A stretch of 64,000 bases of DNA from positions 432,431,324 through 432,495,323 of the forward strand of contig NC_073692.1 of assembly GCF_029784155.1 (NCBI RefSeq). The letters run 5' to 3'. A program made the translations under genes and the position numbers. The stretch's first letter is position 1, and each line of letters begins with the position of its first letter. Of the stretch, positions 12,442-22,281 are shown one piece after another. This DNA comes from Uranotaenia lowii (Eukaryota; Arthropoda; Insecta; Diptera; Culicidae). The notes beneath the pieces are model-generated. The model was not told the origin of the DNA and did not search any database. It saw nothing but the letters and a program-made list of their open reading frames with translations.

Positions 12442-12465
12442 TATTCAGTAAAATCGATCATTGAT

Positions 12466-13883
12466 AACTGCTGACCCAACAAACCTACATTAAAAACCAT
12501 AACTGATTTTGAATCTTTTTCTTAACCTCTGTTCAATCAAAGATTCAGATTTTTCTAAAATATTATAAATTCAGAGATATATAGCTTCATAAATATTAAA
12601 TTTTTAGAAGTGCCACCGAAGAAAGTCGTTGAGTATCTTACATATAAATCTTAAATGCATATAATAATTCAGTTGAAGACTGCAAAACGATTGGTTTAAG
12701 AAACATTTTAGCTTCAATTTAAGTTAAAATTAATTTAAAATTTCTTCAAAAATACCCATAATCGCAAAATCGGGAAAAAAAAACTTCTAGTTTCTAAAAA
12801 GTCAAAATTACTCGCGATGTTCGGGAAAGTTTATCATTGAATGGAAATCTTTATTATCCCAATCTTTTGAATATTCTACAGATTTGCCTCAAAAGTGCCC
12901 ACATTGATGTAATTTGCAACAAGTTTATTCCTAGCAGCTCTTGTTCTTGAAATAACTGTGAGAAATTAATAAAATTAATTTATTTTACTCATTTCCCAAA
13001 GTTATTTCGAAAACAAGAGCTGTGAGAAAGAAAAAAAACTTAATTGCATATTCGGAATCAGCGCCCTCAAATTAGTATTAATCAGTTTTTAAGTTCTTTG
13101 CACTTCGGAAGAATGTAAATTTTGTTGTGTCATTAAACTTTAATAATAGTCTCGTGTTATTTTATTCCGTTCTTATTTTACTGAAACAAGGAAATTTCAA
13201 AACCGTGCTTTTGTTTCTTCAGAAATATATTTCGTTTACTTAAAGAGAAATGAGTTGAATCTTAATTTAAATTGAAACGGTAAGCTGAAAAGTTTCCATT
13301 CATTAATCTGTATCGCTCCACCATCAGAAGGCAAACAAACAAGCACTTACCTTTTTTTTCTTATTCCAGATCTGTATCATTGCCCTGAGTCATCTCCATC
13401 GGCAACCCTCCATTTCTGTTGCCATGCTTGTGAAAACAAAATTCCAACAAGAAGAGGCGTGGCTTTCGCGTTTCCCCCTTCCATTTGTTTCGGATGGCTT
13501 TTCCCTGCTACACCGACTCAACTACACCGTCACTTTAAGCAATGCCTACTAGAAATGAATGGAGGAATGTGTGCAGTTCGGATATTTTTCCAATGAGAAA
13601 AACAGCGATTCGTATTGGATTTTTTCCCTTCTTTATATTGTTAAGTGCAGATATTCTCATTACATCAAAGAAAAACACAGTCACGTCACGTTGTACGGTC
13701 CTAAATTTATAACAGTGTTATTTCGCTAGCAGCTAGTTTTGGTTTTTGCTTTGGTCACAATGTGTAAATAGTTTGTTTTTTTTTTCAAAAGCATATTCAA
13801 GTCGTTGTCTTAGCAGATACAGTTTTTTTTTGGTTCAGTTATACATATTTTAAGTGGGAAAACATCATCACTCCAAACAGCTC
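12466..13883. other. Non-coding stretch with a hairpin and possible splice-like sites
   Basis: An inverted repeat of about 30 bp per arm (caagagct-type arms) spans 12937-13024. Near 13350-13376 there is a pyrimidine-rich acceptor-like site on the plus strand, and on the minus strand a GTAAGTG donor-like site. I could not attach either to a supported reading frame. The part next to 13884 may be 3' untranslated sequence of the minus-strand exon. Confidence 0.4.
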
Positions 13884-14009
13884 TCAGTTCTGGCCCCGTC
13901 CCTTGAACTTGATCAGATTGTAGATGGAGGCGGCCTTATAGTTGATCGGACCGTAGTTGTTCTCGTCCACGTCGGCATACACCAGATCGTCAGCGATGTC
14001 GTGCAAGGG
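13884..14009 (-). CDS. Orphan terminal coding exon, possible alternative tail
   Basis: On the minus strand the acceptor ctacgcacag at 14010 opens a 42-codon frame (phase 0 start) ending in TGA at 13884-13886. The 41 residues begin PLHDIADDLVYADV, end FKGRGQN and hold several tyrosine motifs (VYADV, NYGPI, IYNLI). Codon use is strongly C/G-ending, unlike the surroundings, which is the main evidence of real coding sequence. No upstream exon adjoins it. It is on the same strand as, and 25 kb downstream of, the Ig-superfamily gene, and its phase fits the donors at 40362 and 41305. It could equally be the last exon of a different gene with exons I missed. Confidence 0.6.
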   Translation of the reverse strand, partial: PLHDIADDLVYADVDENNYGPINYKAASIYNLIKFKGRGQN

Positions 14010-17000
14010 CTGTGCGTAGTCATTTTAAGAAATAAGATTTTCATTCTTTGGTCTTTTGGTCCAGATGGAAAACTGACACATCTCATAGGATGTGTTATTT
14101 ACTTTTCGAGCGCTTGGTTTAGATAACGTCGAGAAGAGCTTAGTTTAACGTAATTGAAACTTTAATATTTTGATCTACAATTCTTTATTGTGTTTTCAAA
14201 ACCCATTTGACGTAGTCTAAAATAAGCGTGCTTCCAAAAGAAAATTTCACATTAAAATGTCACACTGATTCATCGAGTAAAATTATAACATTTTACTTAC
14301 AGCACCTGTTTAACTAGATTTATGTGAATTTGCCGCCAGCAAGTATCAAACGGTTCTGAAGCTCAAATCCAGTGAATCATCGTTTTAATAACAACATTTT
14401 AGCACAAACATTTTTTCGGGTTTAGTTCAAGACCAACAGTAACAAAACGTAGCAAAAGAAGAGTTGTGATTCGGAGTGCAAAATAAAAATTGTAAACTTT
14501 ATTAAATGTAAAAATATCGTTCGGACATCAATTGCATTTGGCATTATTATCTTATTAATAGTAATAATAGTAAAAAACAAAACAACTTTTGGGATTCAAC
14601 AGAAATGAGGAAATTTAACTAAAACACTTATGATACTGGCCTTTCCCTTAAACAAAACAGCTCATAGAATAGTGTTCGAAATAAAAAAAAAACGAATGAC
14701 TAGCTACAATACATAACAAATCAAAAGTTGTCCGGTTTGGGGAAGAAAAGTATCGCTAGACTATTATTATTCTTGCAACTACTAGTAAATGTATGTGTTA
14801 CTTTTGGCTGTGATGGCTTCCTTTGCCTAGAAAATGAGAATAAAAAAAAAGAATTTCGATTTAGGAAAACGATACACAACTTGTGAACTTGTGATTGCAG
14901 GTTTGGGAAACACTGCGAACGAAAGTTGGGCAAAAGGGGGGAGGCGAGCTTTTTGCAATTTTTATTCTGCCAGATGAAGGATCTTTACAATTTGGAATCA
15001 GCGTGTTATTTACAGATAGACTGAGAGAGGATTAATTTAGACGTGGAAAGTTAGGAATAAGCGTAGTCCAAATTCGAAATTTTCATTCATAAGCTTTAAA
15101 CAATCGTTAGTTGCCATGTGAAGAAGCTTAACATGATGAATCAGGTTAGTATAAAAATATTTTTAAACGGCTGCAAACTTTAAAGCGTTATTAAAACAAT
15201 AATTTCATTGATTCTAAATATTATAAGATCAACAAAAAGCACGCAGTATCATTGTTTTGAAAAATGCAATATATACAATTTATTTATAGGAAGCATCCAA
15301 ACTTATCATTGAAAAAAAAATTACAGTATATTATTTAAGCACTATTCCTACATCACCACTGATGACAAACGAAGATTTCGATGTTAAGCGATTTAAATTT
15401 AAAAAAGTTTTGCTTAATAAATTTATAAGCATACAAAAATGCAAAACAACATTAAAAGATTTAAATGTAATCGTTATGACCAACTTGCCACAAGAAAAAC
15501 TGAACGAAATCCTACTCAGAAATAATTTTTTATCATTCTCAAACATTTTCGTCGTGACTAAATTATTATCAAAATATTTGGTCCAATATGTCAATCAGTA
15601 GACGAGAACATAAATTTCATATCTCCAAATTCATAAATTCATCAACAATTTTGTTAATGGTTTGTTTTTACAAAAAATCCTTTGGTCCTCCCTCAATTTT
15701 GGAAATACTATAAATATTTTTATTTCACTGAAGACATTCAACACATTGCTGTTTTCACTATGCAGTATCTTTATAATTCTATAGAATAAAACAGGAATTT
15801 TTCCGTAGACTATATATAAACGTAATAATGCGATTTGCAAGTTTCTTTAATTTTAAGAAATATTTACCAAAATTTGAGCTTTAGTTTCTATATGGACTTC
15901 GACGATAAAAAAGTTAAATTTAAAAGATATTAAGGCAGACTCAAGCTTGGTGTTTCTTTTTGAATGGTAAAGTCAAACACTGTAAAAGTGTGCTATAGTT
16001 TTCATTTTGTCCGGAAAGATATGGTAGAATATAAAAATTTTTAATTGAGGCCCTTAGTACTAAAGGGGTGTTAGGGCAAAGTTTATCATTTTAAAGTTTT
16101 AAAAACGCCAATCGATTCATCATATCTTAATCTTCATTTGGTTCAAATTTCAAATTTTTTTGGTTTGTTTTTTGATTTCGTGAAATTGTTTGAACTTGAG
16201 CAACACGAAAACCTTAAAAATTGTTTTCTCGAAAGCAGTTTTATATTTCTTTTGCTCGATTTTGCTCTTTTATGACAGTTAACAATAAAACTATAAATCC
16301 TAGAAATCAAATCCAATGTTCTGAGTCTTTTTGGTACCTTTTCGTACCTAAAAATTATCAAATTTTCTTAAGTGATGGAGAGTATGAGTGAAACATGAGG
16401 TATCGAGGGAAGAAAGAACATAAGATGTAAATATCATGAATATTTCAAAAATGATACAACGGCTTGCTGCTTCGGAGCAAACTTTTCAAATTTCTTCTTG
16501 TGGAATAACTTAAGATAATAGAGTTTCTTTTTCCAAAAAAAAATTCAAGACAGGACAGGAAAATAAAAAAACTCCAGGTTGAAGATCTACAATTGTAGAA
16601 TACAATTGCAACCTTTTTTACTACTGCATTAAAATGAAGATATACACTATTCAAAACAACCATTAGAATGAAGTTAAAGTAGATCAATTCAGAGAACATT
16701 TACTTATGAAAATAAATGACAAGAGTTCGAAGAACATGTTTTGGACGAATCTCATCTAAAAAAGGTGATGATGTGGTCAACAATATCGATTATAGGATCC
16801 AAATTGCATTAAAATACCATATTTAACAACTGCAACTTATCAGCGTTACATAAAAAAAATTCATGATGAAATTTCATTTATCGTAGAGAATCTTTTGTTG
16901 TTAAAAAAAAATCTCCCTAAAATATGTGTTGTGAGCCTACTTGGTTGAATAATTCTACTGAATCAAAGCAATCGAAGGATTCTTTTTAATTCAACCATCG

Positions 17001-17224
17001 TTGAATCAAAAAGAATCTTTCGATAGCTTTAATTAAGCAAAATCATAATTTTTCAAAATGAAAACCAAAAAATTGTGATCATTCTTGCTTTTGAGGAATG
17101 ATTTCGGTCAATTTTTTTTAAAGTTCTAGCTTTGGCTCTTTTTTGCAGTTCATTCACATTTAATCCATTTAAACTGTCTGTTTTTTTCTCAAACAAGGTT
17201 GAGTTACAAAAACGTTTTCAATTG
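14010..17224. other. AT-rich stretch, no supported gene
   Basis: Several ORFs of 60-90 codons (for example 15362-15601 + and 15331-15594 -) are AT-rich, have no biased codon use and no motif. One dispersed repeat copy lies at 16929-17040. Confidence 0.45.
16929..17040 (+). repeat. Dispersed repeat with internal inverted symmetry
   Basis: Contains agcctacttggttgaataat, then gaatcaaagcaatcgaagga, and an inverted partner ending near 17030. Shared with 11766-11833 and 7884-7925. Confidence 0.55.
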
Positions 17225-17646
17225 CCCACAATCATTGTTTCAGGTATTGATGAAGAAAGCTATCCGAGAGCAATGGGAGACCAAGAAACACATCATTGAA
17301 ACTAGGAGAAATAAAAAGAACCCCCCTACCCTGGACCGACCAGAAATCCTACTGGGAATGAAGAGCCCTTGCACGCCTCATATTTGAGCTTATACGCTTA
17401 ATGCAGTGATATCTCAAGGATAAGGATCAACTCCCTGTATGCCCGTTCTGCAACGTCAGAATCGCAGTCAAACATCTCCTCATCAACTGCTCCCAACTGC
17501 CCCATCAAGCAAGAACGACCAACGAGATCAATCATAGCCTAGAAATTGTACTTTCCAACGATCCAGAAGAAAAAAACAATATGATTAAATTCTTTAAAGG
17601 ATCAAGTCTTTTCAAAAAGTTTTCATTAATATTATATTTGGGTTGA
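17225..17646 (+). pseudogene. LINE C-terminal fragment with CPFC...H...C zinc motif
   Basis: Decayed 3' end of an RNase H-bearing non-LTR retrotransposon (I/R1/Loa-type). The first part (17247 on) reads KKAIREQWETKK in one frame. After frame breaks, the frame ending at the TGA 17644-17646 reads QLPVCPFCNVRIAVKHLLINC, the Cys-Cys-His-Cys motif found after RNase H in these elements, followed by about 40 residues. No reverse transcriptase remains, so this is a 5'-truncated dead copy. Confidence 0.75.
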
Positions 17647-18426
17647 ATCTGAAAAAGGGATGCAGAAGTTTATAATAATTAAATTATGACTTTGAAACTT
17701 TGAAAAGTTGGCTTTAAGGGTGTCGTTTTTTTTAAAAACGAACACAAATACATACAGGATCTCAATGAAACATGATGTTTCCTCGAAGAGATTCCTTTTT
17801 TTTTTTTACTCAGTATTGTTAGAAAATTGTTTGATTTGATGAATTGAATAAAAAAAATGATATGGAACACGATAGCTCATAGACAACTCATTATCTGTAC
17901 TTTCAAACCACAAAGACATTCAACCTGGACAGTTGTATCACTGGTTGTATTCTAAGCTTAACTGAAAAGACGGAAGTATGATTCGATCTTCTTTGCTGTC
18001 ATGACTCGATACTATATAGCTGATTACGGTTAAAGCTTACTCGTAACCTTAAAAAATGAATCATTTGCCTGATTTGATCCATTATACAAAAAAAACAAAA
18101 AAAATCCACCTACTAGAATTGGCGATAGTTTTCGTCTAGTACTTTCCTCCGGCATTCTACAAGTTAAGGTCAATGGTGTTCAGCTTCTGATGAATTTTGA
18201 TGAAAATATATCATTAACAAATTTTTTTCTTCGACAACGTAGAGAAAGCGATGAAATACTTAAATCGTGAAAATTACTGTACATTTCGAACGATCTCTTT
18301 TTCTTCCTATCTTTAAAAATTCATCTTTCATCGAATAATTTACGATCTTTTTTTATTGCGGTGAAAGTCGAAAAGATTCAATGCAATTTAGGAACTGATT
18401 ATGTTCAGTTTTATTGGCGAAATGAA
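17647..18426. other. Non-coding flank left of the Penelope pair
   Basis: AT-rich, with no ORF or repeat boundary recognised before the target-site duplication at 18427. Confidence 0.4.
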
Positions 18427-18438
18427 GATCCAGAATTG
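18427..18438. repeat. Left target-site duplication of the Penelope pair
   Basis: gatccagaattg, identical to 25386-25397 on the far side of the inverted pair. Confidence 0.9.
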
Positions 18439-18774
18439 TAATCTTGTTTTTGCTGTCGACTGTGAAATTTTGATAGTAGGTAAATTTTATCGGCTTTTTC
18501 AGTCTAATAGGCAGTGAAAACGAATATTGTTTTTACTTCCGACGTTTCGGTGATTTATTTCACCTTTATCAAGGATTCTATAAAGGTTTTTTAGTTGTTT
18601 AGTGTGTGATACAATTGTTGGATTAGATATTGCAATTTAGTGTACTTACAAAAACGGTGTTTTCTTGTCTGGATTGGGTTTTTCAAAATGGTGAAACTGT
18701 CATTTTGGGTGAAGAACATCGGCTTTGTGTTGTCGGAACTGAATATAATATGTGAAGTGGGATTATTTGTACTC
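18439..18774 (-). repeat. Pseudo-LTR, 3' copy of the left Penelope element
   Basis: Matches 21588-21920 and, inverted, 21921-22279 and 25065-25385. Carries the hammerhead-like motif. Sequence beyond 18774 continues into the element-specific 3' region. Confidence 0.85.
18539..18574 (-). ncRNA. Hammerhead-like RNA motif (copy 1)
   Basis: Read on the minus strand: UUGAUAA-A, then a hairpin GGUGA/UCACC with a six-base loop, then GAAAC-GUC. This follows the hammerhead order (CUGAUGA, stem II, GAAA, cleavage triplet GUC), but with C3 changed to U and G8 changed to A. Penelope-like elements are known to carry short hammerheads in their pseudo-LTRs. Self-cleavage is not shown. Confidence 0.55.
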
Positions 18775-18962
18775 AGATAGGTTGAAAAATTGACTTACAA
18801 TTTGGTTGTTGCACGACAAACAAAACGAACTACAACCAAACTATTTTTTCCTATTATTTTGGTTGGATATTCTAACGGGTACTTTAAACTGAACTGTACT
18901 GGTCGTTTCGAAAAACGGTAGTGGCTGTTATTGTGTTATTGGCTGTTACTGTGCTATTGGCG

Positions 18963-21578
18963 TTATTCTATTGTTTGCTGAGTGGTGTGGAGAGTATTTT
19001 GGTTAATGTCATTTTGTCTGCTGATTTTGTTGGTATTGTTTTTGATTGTGTGGAAGATTGCTGAATATGTTGTACTTAGGTTAGCTATATCTGTTTTTTT
19101 ATTTACGGTATTGTTTTGTTGGGCGATGTGGCACATTTCGAGAAACTTCAAAGAAGATTCGCGATGGCTTTGATCCAGGATTTGTGTTGCTGTTAGGTCG
19201 AAGCGGTGTTCCTTTTCGATGCAGTGGTCCAGTAGTGCAGTTTTTTCCCGTAGGCTGTTTACTTTCCCATCGGATTTGTTGAGACCAGTTGCTAGCAGGT
19301 TTTCCAGTTCGGTGATATTGGTTTTGTGTCCGGCAATACGTCGTCTGAGTTGATTTTTCGTCATTCCTACATACTTCGAGTCGCAGTCTTTGCATGGTAT
19401 GCAGTAAACGCAGTTGGCTATGTTTTCTTTCGGAATCTTGTCCTTCATGTTTGTGAATAGATCCCCAACAGATTTTATGTTGCGTGTAGCCAGTTTTATG
19501 TTGGAGTATTCCTCTTTTAGGGTTTTGTTGATTTTGTTGGATAGCGGAGGTATGTTCATGAATGAACGGTAAGTATATTCCAGGGTTGCAGAAGAGACTT
19601 CTACGGTAGGTATTGTTTTGTTTTTATTTTTATTTTTATTGATAAGAGTATGTCGAAGTGATTTCGGGTATCCATTGCACTTTAATTGTTCGTTGATAAT
19701 TGCGTTTTTTTCCCTTTCCGTTGAGAAGGTGGATAGACGATTCACTCTTTCAACGAAGTTGTTAGCCATGTTAATTTTCTGATGGAGTGGGTGGAAAGAG
19801 TGAAAGTTTAGAAACCGCCCACTCGAAATTGACTTCATATACCAATCGGTTCTAATCTGTTGATCGTCGGTTCTTATTAGAATCATGTCTAAGTATGGTA
19901 ATTTTTGATTTTCTTCGATTTCGTAGGTGAATTGGATATGTTCGTTGTAGCTATTGAATATGTTGTGAACATATTCAACTTTATCTTTGGGAATCGCAAG
20001 AATCAAATCATCGACGTATTTTTTGAGGATGGGTGGTTGGAAATCAAGTTTTCTGACGACGTTATTGAGCAACTCTTCCATAGTGAGATCCGCTAGTATG
20101 GGCGATATGGAGTTTCCCATACTTGTTCCAAATATTTGTAGATAGTGTTGTTGATTGAATTTGAAGTAGCTGCTGTCAATGCAGAAGGATATGATTTCCA
20201 AGAATAGATCTAAGTTTATGTTGGTATGGTTTTGAATCTTGTCCCAGTTGAATATCACGTTTCGCATAACTAACTCCTTGGGAATACACGTGAAGAGGGA
20301 CACGACGTCAAGAGAGATTAGAATGTAGTCGGGTGGTAATGTTATGGTATTTATGTAATCGCAGAATGTGTACGAATTCTTTATGTTGTATGGGCTATCT
20401 AAAGAGTTTTGTAGAATTTTTCCCACATATTTAGATAGGTTGTATGACGGTGTTGTCATGTTGGGTACGACAGGTCTTAGTGGTAATCCACTTTTATGAG
20501 CTTTTGGTTGTCCGTATATGCGTGGACAGAGAGCTTTGTATGTGGTGAGACGTGCTGCGGTTGTCGAATCGATGAGTTTTAATGTTTTGAGTCTCTTAAC
20601 TATGTTGTTATTTTGGTTCTGAAAGCGTGATGTTGGGTCTCTATCGATTCGCTTATATGTTTTTTCATCTTGTAATAGATTCAACATTTTGTTTATGTAA
20701 TCTATTCTATACATGACTACTGTTTTATTACCCTTATCTGACTGTACGACAATTATATCGGGGTTTTCTTTGAGGAATTTGCGACTTTCTTTGATTGATG
20801 TGTTGTAGAATTTGAGGATTGGGTCCTTTGCCGGGGGATGGTTTTTTTGTTGGTATATGTAGTTTTGTAGGTGATTTACTATTCGGCATCTGGTGTTGTT
20901 CTGAATGTTTATATCTGGATTAGTTAGCAGGATGTTTTCTACGTCGGCGATGAGATGGTAAAATGGAATTTCCGTTATGTTGCAAATAGGAAGTGCGAAT
21001 TTTGGTCCAAGGCTTAGTAATGTTGCAGTTGTAGGAGGTAGTGTTGTTTGGGTAGCGTTGAGTATTGCTTTGGGATTTGTATTTGGTTGTTCGTTAATTC
21101 GTGCATAGTTGATAAATAATTTATTGAATTTGTTGGTAGTTGCTTTGATCTTGGTTATTGTATGTTGTGTGAGATATGAATCTTGAGAATGGATGAATTG
21201 CGATGATATCTCGTTCGGCACGGTAGTCGATAATTTGGATTTAGCTGTGTTTATTTGCTTTTTGATTTTTTGAATATTGAAATATGTTTGCTTGATTTCG
21301 ATATTTAGTAAACTTTTCTTGAATCGGTTGATGCTATTGTTCAGTTTTTTCAGAAATGGGCTATTTGTTTCCAACAATTGATATGTGCATCTAAACGTAT
21401 TGTTTATGTGAGCTGGAAAGACTCCTTTACTTCGACATTTTATTAGAAAGGATTTTCTGGCTAGCATACAGCTAAGCTTTTTTGTTGAACGTGCTATGGT
21501 TTTAAATAGCAGTTGTATTTCAGCTCCATAGTTCCCTTTAATGTTTTCGTAGAAATTGATGTTCAAATTATTTGCCAT
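18963..21578 (-). CDS. Penelope-like element reverse transcriptase/GIY-YIG endonuclease, intact
   Basis: Intact 871-residue polyprotein that copies element RNA and nicks the target. RT signatures in order: SDKGNKTVV (about 280-288), RPVV (368-371), motif A SLDVVSLFTCIP (422-433) with its Asp, motif B GTSMGNSISPILAD (484-497), motif C YVDD (521-524), and LPYLD (560-564). The endonuclease follows: the Cys cluster CVYCIPCKDC (723-732), YVGMTKNQLRRR (736-747) and a conserved His. Motif A 'DVVSLF' plus YVDD plus a C-terminal GIY-YIG domain is diagnostic of canonical Penelope elements. The start ATG lies directly inside the 5' pseudo-LTR boundary. This is the intact member of the pair; a second copy on the other strand has a frameshift. 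Codon use is A-rich in the coding strand, unlike the host exons. Confidence 0.97.
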   Translation of the reverse strand: MANNLNINFYENIKGNYGAEIQLLFKTIARSTKKLSCMLARKSFLIKCRSKGVFPAHINNTFRCTYQLLETNSPFLKKLNNSINRFKKSLLNIEIKQTYFNIQKIKKQINTAKSKLSTTVPNEISSQFIHSQDSYLTQHTITKIKATTNKFNKLFINYARINEQPNTNPKAILNATQTTLPPTTATLLSLGPKFALPICNITEIPFYHLIADVENILLTNPDINIQNNTRCRIVNHLQNYIYQQKNHPPAKDPILKFYNTSIKESRKFLKENPDIIVVQSDKGNKTVVMYRIDYINKMLNLLQDEKTYKRIDRDPTSRFQNQNNNIVKRLKTLKLIDSTTAARLTTYKALCPRIYGQPKAHKSGLPLRPVVPNMTTPSYNLSKYVGKILQNSLDSPYNIKNSYTFCDYINTITLPPDYILISLDVVSLFTCIPKELVMRNVIFNWDKIQNHTNINLDLFLEIISFCIDSSYFKFNQQHYLQIFGTSMGNSISPILADLTMEELLNNVVRKLDFQPPILKKYVDDLILAIPKDKVEYVHNIFNSYNEHIQFTYEIEENQKLPYLDMILIRTDDQQIRTDWYMKSISSGRFLNFHSFHPLHQKINMANNFVERVNRLSTFSTEREKNAIINEQLKCNGYPKSLRHTLINKNKNKNKTIPTVEVSSATLEYTYRSFMNIPPLSNKINKTLKEEYSNIKLATRNIKSVGDLFTNMKDKIPKENIANCVYCIPCKDCDSKYVGMTKNQLRRRIAGHKTNITELENLLATGLNKSDGKVNSLREKTALLDHCIEKEHRFDLTATQILDQSHRESSLKFLEMCHIAQQNNTVNKKTDIANLSTTYSAIFHTIKNNTNKISRQNDINQNTLHTTQQTIE

Positions 21579-21587
21579 TTTATTGTA

Positions 21588-21920
21588 ATCTTGTTTTTGC
21601 TGTCGACTGTGAAATTTTGATAGTAGGTAAATTTTATCGGCTTTTTCAGTCTAATAGGCAGTGAAAACGAATATTGTTTTTACTTCCGACGTTTCGGTGA
21701 TTTATTTCACCTTTATCAAGGATTCTATAAAGGTTTTTTAGTTGTTTAGTGTGTGATACAATTGTTGGATTAGATATTGCAATTTAGTGTACTTACAAAA
21801 ACGGTGTTTTCTTGTCTGGATTGGGTTTTTCAAAATGGTGAAACTGTCATTTTGGGTGAAGAACATCGGCTTTGTGTTGTCGGAACTGAATATAATATGT
21901 GAAGTGGGATTATTTGTACT
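21588..21920 (-). repeat. Pseudo-LTR, 5' copy of the left Penelope element
   Basis: Near-identical to 18439-18774. Together with the adjoining inverted copy it forms a palindrome of about 0.7 kb centred on 21920. Confidence 0.85.
21686..21721 (-). ncRNA. Hammerhead-like RNA motif (copy 2)
   Basis: Identical to the motif at 18539-18574, on the minus strand, upstream of the intact ORF. Confidence 0.55.
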
Positions 21921-22279
21921 CAATTTTTCAACCTATCTGAGTACAAATAATCCCACTTCACATATTATATTCAGTTCCGACAACACAAAGCCGATGTTCT
22001 TCACCCAAAATGACAGTTTCACCATTTTGAAAAACCCAATCCAGACAAGAAAACACCGTTTTTGTAAGTACACTAAATTGCAATATCTAATCCAACAATT
22101 GTATCACACACTAAACAACTAAAAAACCTTTATAGAATCCTTGATAAAGGTGAAATAAATCACCGAAACGTCGGAAGTAAAAACAATATTCGTTTTCACT
22201 GCCTATTAGACTGAAAAAGCCGATAAAATTTACCTACTATCAAAATTTCACAGTCGACAGCAAAAACAAGATTACAATA
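21921..22279 (+). repeat. Pseudo-LTR, 5' copy of the right Penelope element
   Basis: Begins aatttttcaacctatctgag and runs to just before the ATG at 22282. Inverted relative to 21588-21920. Confidence 0.85.
22139..22174 (+). ncRNA. Hammerhead-like RNA motif (copy 3)
   Basis: Core ttgataa at 22141-22147, stem II 22149-22153 with 22160-22164, GAAA at 22165-22168, and C-GTC through 22172. U3 and A8 replace the usual C3 and G8. Those two positions pair in hammerhead structures, so the double change keeps a pair. Confidence 0.55.
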
Positions 22280-22281
22280 AA

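Noticed and set aside
13376..13560. Plus-strand open frame after a good acceptor (about 60 codons)
   Set aside because: Codon bias is weak, no family pattern, no donor or partner exon; could be chance next to a T-rich tract.
15331..15601. Two overlapping 79-87 codon ORFs
   Set aside because: AT-rich on both strands, no motif, no splice signals.
19099..19395. 98-codon ORF inside the Penelope element
   Set aside because: Out-of-frame shadow of the endonuclease region, duplicated with the element at 24466-24762.
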